In this document: in pieces, positions 1 to 7,800 of the stretch
Layout: every line of letters starts with the position of its first letter
Numbering within the stretch: position 1 is the first letter of the stretch
Origin: an uncultured Aquimarina sp.
Lineage (GTDB): Bacteria; Bacteroidota; Bacteroidia; Flavobacteriales; Flavobacteriaceae
Assembly: GCA_937958735.1 (NCBI GenBank)
Contig: CALGNG010000331.1
Span: 1-11,852, forward strand
DNA: 11,852 bases
Direction of reading: 5' to 3'
The notes under the pieces: generated by a model
The model's database searches: none
Seen by the model: the letters and a program-made list of their open reading frames with translations, nothing else
What the model was told of the DNA's origin: nothing
Position numbers and translations under genes: made by a program

Positions 1-2
1 AG

Positions 3-908
3 TATGATTTTTTTACAAGATGTCGTACACCAGAATTAGCTACAGAAATCACAGTAATGCCTATCCATCAAGTAGGAACGGATGCGGCTATATTATTTAG
101 TGATATCCTAGTGGTGCCACAAGCGATGAATGTAGAGGTGCTAATGAAAGATGGAATAGGTCCTTGGTTACCCAATCCAATTCGTTCTCAAAAAGATGTA
201 GATCAAGTTATTGTTCCTAATGTAGAAGAGGAGCTGGGTTATGTGCTTGATGCGATTAAAATGACCAAAGAGGCTTTAAATGATGAGGTGCCTTTAATTG
301 GTTTTGCAGGTTCGCCTTGGACTATTTTGTGTTATATGGTGCAGGGGCAAGGTTCTAAGAATTTTGATAAAGCAAAGGCTTTTTGTTTTCAGGAACCTAT
401 TGCAGCCCATACTTTGTTACAGAAAATAACCGATACTACGATTGCTTACCTAAAAGCGAAAGTGGTAGCTGGTGTAGATGCCGTACAGGTGTTTGATAGT
501 TGGGGAGGAATGTTGTCTCCAGTAGATTATCAAGAATTTTCTTGGAAGTATATACAGCAAATTATAGATGCACTTAAAGACGATATTCCAGTAATAGCTT
601 TTGGAAAAGGATGTTGGTTTGCTTTAAAAGAAATGGGGCAATCTGGAGCTTCTGCTTTAGGGGTGGATTGGACTTGTTCTGCAGTAAATGCAAGATATTT
701 ATCGGGAGGAAAAATAACACTACAAGGTAATTTTGACCCTTCTCGTTTATTGTCTCCACCTAATGAAATTAAAAAGATGGTAACTCAGATGATTAATGAG
801 TTTGGTAAGGATAGGTATATTGCTAATCTTGGCCATGGTATATTGCCTAATATACCGGTAGCCAATGCTATGGCTTTTGTAGAGGCGGTTAAAGAGTATA
901 AAGGATAG
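3..908 (+). CDS. hemE: Uroporphyrinogen decarboxylase, 3' part (5' end outside window)
   Basis: HemE removes the four acetate carboxyl groups of uroporphyrinogen III to give coproporphyrinogen III, a cytosolic step of heme synthesis that needs no cofactor. The frame is open from base 3, so the ATG at 57 is internal and the true start lies left of the window. About 301 residues are visible against a usual 340-350, so roughly 40 N-terminal residues are missing. Visible family hallmarks, counted from the first visible codon, are FSDIL with the catalytic Asp at about residue 34, the GFAGSPWT signature at about 100-107, [11 protein letters not shown] at about 159-169, QGNFDP at about 241-246, and NLGHGI with the conserved His at about 278. 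The stop is TAG. No + strand gene follows closely, and a strong inverted repeat lies 54 bases downstream, so this is probably the last gene of its transcript. Identification is secure. Confidence 0.96.
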   Translation, partial: YDFFTRCRTPELATEITVMPIHQVGTDAAILFSDILVVPQAMNVEVLMKDGIGPWLPNPIRSQKDVDQVIVPNVEEELGYVLDAIKMTKEALNDEVPLIGFAGSPWTILCYMVQGQGSKNFDKAKAFCFQEPIAAHTLLQKITDTTIAYLKAKVVAGVDAVQVFDSWGGMLSPVDYQEFSWKYIQQIIDALKDDIPVIAFGKGCWFALKEMGQSGASALGVDWTCSAVNARYLSGGKITLQGNFDPSRLLSPPNEIKKMVTQMINEFGKDRYIANLGHGILPNIPVANAMAFVEAVKEYKG

Positions 909-950
909 AGGGAGTGTTTGTTTAGGTGGATTTTGAATCTTAGATAAACA

Positions 951-958
951 TATATTTG
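951..958 (+). promoter_or_regulatory. Isolated TAnnTTTG promoter-like box before the terminator
   Basis: TATATTTG matches the Bacteroidota -7 consensus TAnnTTTG exactly. A TTTTG at 931-935 lies 15 bases upstream, slightly closer than the usual 17-23 for a -33 element. Transcription would start at about 965, inside the inverted repeat, so any product would be very short or would read antisense into the 132-aa gene. In DNA this AT-rich a chance match is quite possible. Confidence 0.2.
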
Positions 959-962
959 TATA

Positions 963-999
963 AAAAAAGCAGAAGAAATTTAATTTCTTCTGCTTTTTT
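963..999. terminator. Perfect inverted repeat, probable bidirectional terminator
   Basis: Eighteen bases at 963-980 are the exact reverse complement of 982-999, with a single T at the centre (981). The folded form must open a few central A/T pairs to make a loop. The stem core is GCAGAAGAAA/TTTCTTCTGC. It is flanked by six A on the left and six T on the right, so either strand yields a stem followed by a U-run. It lies between convergent genes, hemE on + and the 132-aa gene on -, which fits a shared rho-independent terminator. Confidence 0.88.
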
Positions 1000-1023
1000 A
1001 GTTTTGAATGTAATGGTAATCTA

Positions 1024-1422
1024 TTATTTGGCTCTAAAATGAATTAAATTGCCATTAATGGTTTCTTTCCAGGTAGTTCCAACAGGTCTAATGTGGTAAC
1101 GCATTTCATATTTAAAACCTCTTTTTAGTTTCTCTTTTTTAAAAGGAAGGGTAATCACAATATTAGAAGTGCCTTTTTTAACAGTTATTATCTTCGAAGT
1201 AATCCATTTTTTTCCTAACCATATGGCTACAGCAACTTCGCGACTTTTTTTAGCGGTGTAGCTAAAGGGTAGGTCTACGGAAGTGCTTAGGGCTTTAAAT
1301 TTTATATCTCCAGTGTATTTTATTATATCTTTTTTTGGTTTTAGAGCAAGGGATGAAGAGCATAAAGTAAAGCCTATAACTAAGGCTAATAGTGTTTGTG
1401 TTAGTTGTTTAAAAAATCTCAT
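1024..1422 (-). CDS. Small basic secreted protein of unknown function (132 aa)
   Basis: The product begins with a typical signal peptide: basic start MRFFK, a hydrophobic core at residues 9-20, and probable cleavage after SLA at residue 26. The only nearby cysteine (C21) follows Leu, so there is no proper lipobox. The mature part of about 106 residues has 25 Lys/Arg against 7 Asp/Glu, so it should be strongly basic. It is rich in alternating hydrophobic/polar stretches, suggesting a single beta-sandwich. The pattern LPFSYTAKKSREVAVAIW (residues 51-68), then a V-K-K-G turn and ITLP strand, then YHIRPVGTTW (109-118), reminds me of a small repeated domain in secreted flavobacterial polysaccharide-degrading enzymes. 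That is recollection, not a search result. The start is supported by the signal peptide and by a promoter-like box about 30 bases upstream. It is separated from the upstream operon by 163 bases. Function unknown. Confidence 0.8.
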   Translation of the reverse strand: MRFFKQLTQTLLALVIGFTLCSSSLALKPKKDIIKYTGDIKFKALSTSVDLPFSYTAKKSREVAVAIWLGKKWITSKIITVKKGTSNIVITLPFKKEKLKRGFKYEMRYHIRPVGTTWKETINGNLIHFRAK

Positions 1423-1450
1423 GTCATATAATATTTATTAGTATTATAGC

Positions 1451-1458
1451 CAAAAATA
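1451..1458 (-). promoter_or_regulatory. Probable -7 box for the 132-aa secreted protein gene
   Basis: Read on the - strand this is TATTTTTG, an exact match to the Bacteroidota TAnnTTTG box. It would start transcription at about 1444, giving a leader of about 22 bases before the ATG at 1422. No good TTTG -33 element is visible at the expected distance. The rest of the 163-base gap (1423-1585) is AT-rich and shows no clear hairpin terminator for the upstream operon. Confidence 0.4.
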
Positions 1459-1585
1459 ATACCAAAACATATATTAGATTAATTTATTGAGTTAATTATA
1501 AGTTAAAATTTTATTCTTAAAAAGAAGTGTTATTTTTTTTTCGTATATATTATATAAGGTATTTTTGTTTACAAAGAGGGGTAAA

Positions 1586-3598
1586 TTAATATTTAATAAT
1601 TTCAAATTCACTTCTTCGATTAGTTTGGTGTTCCTCTTCGGTACAAATTTTGTCTTTGCAATTTATTAAAGGTATAGATTCTCCAAAGCCTTCAAAAGCA
1701 AGTCTTCTGGCGTTTATATATCCCACTAAGGCTAAGTAGTTTCGGGTGGATTCTGCCCTGCGCTCGGACAATAGTTGATTGTAAGACTCTGTTCCTCTAC
1801 TATCTGTATGGGCACTAATTTTTATATAAACTTTAGAATATTTTTCTAGTTTTAAAGCCAATTCATCCAATACTTTTTTGGAATCTTTTCTAATATTCCA
1901 TTTATTAAAATCAAAATAAATAGGAGGAACTTCAAAAAATAATTTACCATTACGTTCTTTAACAGGTGGTCCCACTTTGTCTGCAAGTAATTGTTCTTTT
2001 GTGTTGGATAGAGTTAGTAGAGGTGTCGTCGTTGGTGTTTTTTTAACGGCTATAGGTATTTCTTTTTTTGCTAAATAAAGGATGTAAGTTTGTGCTTCTT
2101 GTTCTTTAGTTAAAAAAGCTTTAGTTTGGGTTATGTAATGGTTAGCGGATGCGGTTAGGTCGTAACGACCAGGAAGAAGATTAGTGCTAAAAGCACTAAT
2201 ACTATCCAATTTTTTGTTAACTAGTTCTTTCTTATCCTTGTTAACCAAGTTTACGGTAACATTAGGAATAAGGTCTTTAGATGCTAAATCACGTATTTCA
2301 AATTTAGTTTTTATAGGGTTGGGGAATATTTTTCCAATCTGTGTAAAGGCATAAACATCATCGCCGCCTTTTTGACGGTTAGATGCAAAAAAACCTTTAT
2401 TAGATTCGTGGTAGGTCAAAGAAAAATCATCGAAACTAGAATTTATAGGCGCTCCTAAATTAACAGGAGTATTAAAGCTGTCTAGTTTTTTTTTGGAAGC
2501 AAAAATATCTAGCATCCCTAAGCCTAAATGTCCATTAGAAGAAAAAAATAAATCGCCATTTGGGTTTATAAAAGGAAATTGCTCCCTGTTTATAGTGTTA
2601 ATTTTAGAACCTAGATTTTTAGGGATCCCATAAGTGCCATCGGTATTAATTGTTACGCTATACAAGTCAAAGTCTCCTAAGCCACCAGGCATATTGGAAG
2701 CAAAATATAAGACAGTGCCTTCTGGGTTTAGTGCTGGGTGCTCTATAGTGTAGTTTATGTTATTAAAAGGGAGTTTTTTTGGTTTAGACCAAGTAGATAG
2801 ACTGTCAGATTTTACAGATTTGTATAGATGTATGGCATTGTTTCTAATGCTATCAAACTTTTTGCCACGCTCGTTATTACTTTTAGAAAGGTATAATGTT
2901 TTCCCGTCTTTACTAAAGCAAAAGTTTCCTTCGTGTAGATTGGAGTTTACTTTTTGGGAAAAAGAACTGGCTTCGCCAGTAGGTTGTTTTAGGCTGTCTA
3001 ATTTAATTTTATAAATATCTAAAAAAGGGCGATGTGTCCATTTGTACCTTTTTTCTAATAAGGTGTTAGGAGATCTGTCGGATGTGAAATAAAGGACACT
3101 ATCCCTTTGTACAGCGCCAAATTCTGCTTGGTCAGAGTTAAAGGTGGCAGGCTTAATAGTGTAGTCGTCATCTTTAAGCTTAAATTCTTCGATGGTAGCA
3201 ATAACTTCGGCTCTTTTTTTGTGAGAAATAGTGTTGTTTTTTTGGTACAACTCTAGATAGGGAATGGCTTTATCATATTCTCCTAAGGCAGAAAGTACTT
3301 GGTATAACTTAAAGTTAAGGTGGTTGTCGTAAGTTTTGTTTTTTCCAGTAAACTTTCCTTTAGTAACATAGGTAAGGTATCTGTAGGCATTTCTAAATTG
3401 AAAGGTGTTATAGTAAGCAATGGCTATTTTTTGCACATTATTTTTAGTAAGTTTAGAATGGTCTATATCTTTTTTATATTCGGTAATAGCATTTAGAAAA
3501 TCGCCATTATCAAAAAAACGATCGGCCCTGCTTCTTTTCTGGGAGAAAGAGGTGTGGGCAATACATAAGCCTATAAGTAAGGTTAAAAGGTGTTTCAT
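1586..3598 (-). CDS. OmpA-family protein with TPR, PD40 and CRD domains (PorE-like architecture)
   Basis: This 670-aa envelope protein has a signal peptide (residues 1-20, ending SFSQ, no lipobox cysteine). TPR-like helices follow at about 24-145. Next come PD40/WD40-like beta-propeller repeats at about 150-420, with the recurrent motifs VLYFTSDR (168), VLYFASN (297), DLFFSSN (349) and GFFASN (402). A carboxypeptidase-regulatory-like beta domain lies at about 429-508. A C-terminal OmpA peptidoglycan-binding domain lies at about 558-668, with YFDFN, SAHTDSRG, LSERRAEST and NRRSEFEI. D599 and R614 sit where OmpA domains hold diaminopimelate. This domain order is that of T9SS PorE, but PorE is a lipoprotein encoded elsewhere, so I read this as a paralogue. 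It is the last gene of the cassette, starting 5 bases after the PorP/SprF gene. Inferred role: periplasmic link anchoring the partner outer-membrane protein and its cargo to the cell wall. Confidence 0.9.
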   Translation of the reverse strand: MKHLLTLLIGLCIAHTSFSQKRSRADRFFDNGDFLNAITEYKKDIDHSKLTKNNVQKIAIAYYNTFQFRNAYRYLTYVTKGKFTGKNKTYDNHLNFKLYQVLSALGEYDKAIPYLELYQKNNTISHKKRAEVIATIEEFKLKDDDYTIKPATFNSDQAEFGAVQRDSVLYFTSDRSPNTLLEKRYKWTHRPFLDIYKIKLDSLKQPTGEASSFSQKVNSNLHEGNFCFSKDGKTLYLSKSNNERGKKFDSIRNNAIHLYKSVKSDSLSTWSKPKKLPFNNINYTIEHPALNPEGTVLYFASNMPGGLGDFDLYSVTINTDGTYGIPKNLGSKINTINREQFPFINPNGDLFFSSNGHLGLGMLDIFASKKKLDSFNTPVNLGAPINSSFDDFSLTYHESNKGFFASNRQKGGDDVYAFTQIGKIFPNPIKTKFEIRDLASKDLIPNVTVNLVNKDKKELVNKKLDSISAFSTNLLPGRYDLTASANHYITQTKAFLTKEQEAQTYILYLAKKEIPIAVKKTPTTTPLLTLSNTKEQLLADKVGPPVKERNGKLFFEVPPIYFDFNKWNIRKDSKKVLDELALKLEKYSKVYIKISAHTDSRGTESYNQLLSERRAESTRNYLALVGYINARRLAFEGFGESIPLINCKDKICTEEEHQTNRRSEFEIIKY

Positions 3599-3603
3599 AG
3601 TGT

Positions 3604-4521
3604 TTAATAGAATCTAGGAGAAACATAATTTTTACCTAGAGATAAAAGGTCAAAATCAAAAGTGATTATTATTTCGTGACTACCATTTCCAAGTGTATTA
3701 AAATCGTTTAAAGAGTAATCATAAGCATAGCCCAATCTAATGTTTTGGGTAGCTTGGAAGCCTGCTATAGCGGATACACTTTCTTTAAACCTATAAGAAG
3801 CTCCAATTTCGAACTTATTGGCGTAGAGGTAGTTTAGGTTAGTGCTAAAAGAAAAAGGACTGCCTATTACTTGTTGTGCTACAATAGATGGTTTTAGCTT
3901 CGATTTTTCAGAAAATTCATAAACATAACCAGCAATGCCATAGAGATGGGTAGCCTTTTCGGAAACGCTGATGTTTCTAATAGAAGCTTTTTGAGGCAAT
4001 ACATTAGGCGCAGATAATCCCGCGTAAAAACGATCTCCGTACAAAAACAAGCCTACTCCAAAGGTAATAGACGACTCGGAAATTTTTTGATTAAAGGCAG
4101 GGTCATCCGAAACATTGGAGTCTAGTGCGTTAATATTTAAGCTATTAAATCCTGCTTTTAGTCCATAGGCTAATTTAAGGCCAGAAGATATTTGGGTAAT
4201 ATAAGCAAAATCTATGTTGGCAAAATCGTTGGTTACGGATATGGCGTCTCCAATCTCATCTCTAACATAGTTAATGCTTAGTTCTACGTTTCTTTTAGTA
4301 GGGAAATTAATAAAAGCATTGGCTGTTTTGGGTGCTCCCTCAATCCCTTGCCATTGGTTTCGGTATAATAATCCGCCCGAAATTACTCCAGGTTGGTCCT
4401 TTACATAAGCAGGGTTAACCGTGCTCATATTATAAATATATTGGGTGTATTGTGGGTCTTGTTGCGCTAATACGCTGGCGCAAAAAATAAGGCTAATAAT
4501 ATAAAATAAATGCAACTTCAT
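3604..4521 (-). CDS. PorP/SprF-family type IX secretion outer-membrane protein
   Basis: The 305-aa product has a signal peptide (1-19, cleavage near VLA|QQ) followed at once by the family signature DPQYTQYIYNMSTVNPAY (residues 22-39) and then RNQWQGIEGAPKT (54-66). The rest is a series of amphipathic strands with glycine/aromatic girdles (for example LFLYGDRFYAGLSAPNVLP), as expected for a small outer-membrane beta-barrel, ending in F-Y. Length is normal for the family. Members are encoded just downstream of T9SS cargo carrying the type B C-terminal domain, as sprF is with sprB in gliding flavobacteria, and are needed for secretion or surface attachment of that cargo. Here the gene begins 2 bases after the stop of the cargo gene and ends 5 bases before the OmpA-family gene, so all three are almost certainly co-transcribed. 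It is a family member and should not be named sprF or porP without synteny or phylogeny. Confidence 0.93.
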   Translation of the reverse strand: MKLHLFYIISLIFCASVLAQQDPQYTQYIYNMSTVNPAYVKDQPGVISGGLLYRNQWQGIEGAPKTANAFINFPTKRNVELSINYVRDEIGDAISVTNDFANIDFAYITQISSGLKLAYGLKAGFNSLNINALDSNVSDDPAFNQKISESSITFGVGLFLYGDRFYAGLSAPNVLPQKASIRNISVSEKATHLYGIAGYVYEFSEKSKLKPSIVAQQVIGSPFSFSTNLNYLYANKFEIGASYRFKESVSAIAGFQATQNIRLGYAYDYSLNDFNTLGNGSHEIIITFDFDLLSLGKNYVSPRFY

Positions 4522-4523
4522 GC

Positions 4524-4835
4524 TTATTTGCTTAGGTAAAAGCTTCCTTGAATAGGAATGTTATTTTTAAAATTAGGTTTTAGGACATAAAAGTATACTC
4601 CCGACGGAAGTTGATTGCCAAGACTTAAAGATCGGTTACCTTGTCCTCTAAATTCTTCAGAATCTTTAGAGCCTTCAAAGACGATAGTTCCAAAGCGGTT
4701 ATAAATTTCAAGTTCAAAATTCGGAAAGGCTTCGGGGATGTTAAAGATCCCTTTTTCGTCGTTTCGTATTAAAACAAAACTGTCATTCCTTCCATCGTTA
4801 TTAGGAGTAACTCCATCTTGAAGTTCTAAAGGACA
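4524..4835 (-). other. Type B T9SS C-terminal sorting domain (within the surface protein)
   Basis: This covers residues 1023-1126 of the surface protein. The conserved blocks are in order: a PNNDGRND turn after the opening strand, the ELEIYNRFGTIVFEG strand pair, and the LPSGVYFYVL strand near the end, closing with FYLSK. This is the family known as the gliding-motility-associated C-terminal domain. It marks proteins for the type IX secretion system, and in studied flavobacteria its export also depends on a SprF-like partner. Confidence 0.92.
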
Positions 4836-7800
4836 TTCTACTTCTAGCAGTACTGCTCCACTGGCATCTCTAAGAATGCGTTTTTCTCCAATGTTTAGGA
4901 TGTCTATTAGTACCTCTACCCGATCGGATTCGCAATTCTCGGAATCTACATTAGCTAGATAAAGTGTGGTGTTGTCTATAAGAATAGGGTTGTTTGTAAT
5001 AGGCGTGTCACTATCAAAAGTAGGATACCAGTTAAAATTCAGGATACTTACCTCAATATCGTTAAGGCGTTTGGCATCTAGGATGCAAAATGAGCTTAAG
5101 GGAATTTCTGGTATTTCTAAGTCTATAATCTTAATTTCTATATTTATAATAGAAGGTTCGCAAGGGCTTTGGTTGGGAATGCTGTATTCGAAATTATAGG
5201 TGTCTCCAGGTAAATTAGAAAAGTCAAATAAGGCTTCTTCATTTAAAACCATGGTAATGTCTAATGCGGTAAATGTTCCTATAAGCGGGGTGTTATTTCT
5301 TAATATAGAAAATAGGCTTAAGCTGGCGTCGGATTTACATCTTGTAAGGCTAATGTCGCCGCTTACTTCTATAGGCTGTGTAATTTCTATAGTTACTTCT
5401 GCGGTATCTGTAGAGGTGCTACAAGTACCTCCTCCAACTGTATAGATGTAGGAGCCATTGGTTAGGGGTACAAGAGTTGGGTTGGTAACAGAAAATGTAC
5501 CTAGGTGATCTATAGATCTATAGCCAAAAGGGCCGCTCCAGGTTCCTGTTGGTTCTGGCGATCCTCCTAGAAGGTCAAATAGATTTAAACTTAGGTCGTT
5601 GCTACATCTGGTAACACTACTATCCTCTCCAGCAGACCCAGCTTCTACTTCATCTAAAACGGTTAACTCTATTTTTAGAGAGGGAGGAGGGCAAGGAGAT
5701 GTTTCTTCTATAATGTATTCAAAACTATAAGTTGCAGGAGTAAGGGATTCAAAAGTTACAGTGCTTATAGAAATAGCACCTGTGCTGTCAAGATCAACAA
5801 ATGTTCCCATTTTAGATATTTCTGTAGGGAGTAATGTAAGCAGGTCTATAGAGGTTTCTACTTTGCAAAAAGTAGCAGTTATTAGCTCGGTTTCTAGTAC
5901 GGTAGGGGAGACTAGATCTATATTAATTATAGCAACATCTGCCTCTTTATTACATAGAGTATCTCTAGGGATGGTATAGACATATTGGCCTGGTAATAAA
6001 ATCAAAGTTCTATCTCTAGATATAAATTCTCCAATATGGTCGGCAGATTTATAGCCATTGGGGCCAGTCCAAGTACCTGTTAAATCGAATGTTCCTTCCA
6101 GAAAAGAAAATAATTGAATAGTATCGTAATTAGTACAAATAGGTATGTCTCTTTCGATGTTTAGAGGAGGGGTTTCTTTAATTATTTTGAAATTCAAGAA
6201 AGAATCGTCTGTGCAATTGCTTGTTGGATGTATAGTGTTATAGGTAAAAGTAAATTCTTCATCTTCTGTTATGGTAGGGAAAATAAAATTATTATCAATA
6301 ATAGTTCCTGCACTATTGCGCCAAATTCCAGAGTTAGCAATTTCGGTCAAGCGGGGATCTATTTGAAGTAGGCTTCTAAGGTCTATAGACCCCATGCCTT
6401 CACATAATTCTATGTTAGAAGTATTTTCGCCAGCATAATCAAAAGGAAGAATCTCTATGGTAACTTCGGCAGTTTCAATGCTACAAGGTGTTTCACAATA
6501 ATTAATTTCTCCTTCTAAAGCAAAGGGGTTACAACAAGGTATTCCGCTTATTGGGCAGTTTATTTGTGGACTAACACCGTATCTAAAGGTATAGATGCCA
6601 GGCTCGGCTAAATCAATATTTATAGTTCCTAGCGAATAATTAATCGAAGGAACAAAATCCTCGATAAGTTCTGGTTGTGATAAGATCCCCAAAGTGGATG
6701 GTCCAGAAACTAATTTCCAATTTACATATAAAATATCATCGTAAATAAAGTCTATGTCTTCTTCTTGTGTGAATTCTAATAAGTCAAACAAATTAAATGT
6801 AGAGTTGCTGTTAGCGCATATTTGTGGGATGCGTCCTGTTTGTCTAAAAGGTCTTAGATGTTCAAATAAAGTAAAGTTTAGAGTAGTGGTGCTATTTGTG
6901 CAAACCCCAGAGCGTTTTAATACTGTATAATCAAATTCATAAGACTTGCATCCAAATCTAAGGCCCTCGTTAATAACTAGGTTGTTATAGATTTCTCGAA
7001 AGTTAATGTTAGAGTCTAGTTCGTCGTCTATTTGCCCTAGAGTGTCCGGATCTATTGGAGTAGACCAAAACCCTTCGATATCTTCTTCCTCCAAATACAC
7101 ATCATCTCGTAAATCAATATCGGTATCGAAATCTCCATTAACAATATTACTGCTACAAATAGATGTGGGTTCGGTAAATCCCGAAAATACTTGCCTAACG
7201 ACAGATATTCTAATAATAGTAGATTGTAGTGTAGTACAATCATTATTTCCAATAACATCGTATCGGTATTCCAGTACTGCTTGGTCTACTAGTGGAATAC
7301 CAGGTTGGTAAGGGATTTCAATTAATTGATTTCGAGCTCCGCTTACACCCCTAACCCTTGGGTCGGAAGTGCTTAGGAAAGTCCAATTTCCATTAAGATG
7401 TGGCGGTGGGACGTTGCCCGAAGATATTAACCCCTCAAAAAGATCGAATTCGCTAGAGTCACAAAATTCAATATTTACATTGTTTATGCCAAAAGCAGGT
7501 AAGGCAATACCCGAAAAAGCGCCTAGTACTACGTTTATAGAAACAGCAGGAGTAGCATCGCCACAAGTGGTGTTAAACAATTGAAACGTGTAACGATCTC
7601 TATTGGTTTCGTTAGTAGATTCCCTTAAATTCCATACGGCTAAGTTTCCCGAGCTAGAGTCTAAAGCAAAACTATTAGTAGGATCTGTTTGCCAAATTCC
7701 TATATCTAGTACTCTTCCTGTAATGTTGGTATATTCATCATAAAGATTAATAATTCCATCGGGAACGGTATCTCCGTCAAAGTCTATGCTAGTAATATCA

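Noticed and set aside
57..908. hemE as a complete gene starting at ATG 57
   Set aside because: The frame is open upstream to the window edge and encodes recognisable HemE sequence ([18 protein letters not shown]), so the gene is cut by the window and the ATG at 57 is internal.
1423..1585. Small gene or structured RNA in the gap after the three-gene operon
   Set aside because: The region is AT-rich with no coding signal. The only hairpin (TTCTT/AAGAA on the - strand) is too short to be meaningful.
1586..3598. Calling the OmpA-family gene porE
   Set aside because: The domain order is the same, but the signal peptide ends in SFSQ with no lipobox cysteine, and the gene sits with a cargo/PorP pair. 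A paralogue is more likely.
7006..7311. Open frame of 101 codons on the + strand inside the surface-protein gene
   Set aside because: It is antisense to a well-supported gene, its product is a low-complexity Ser/Ile-rich sequence reflecting the opposite strand's codons, and there is no family resemblance. The same applies to other antisense frames within 1586-7904 and within leuS.
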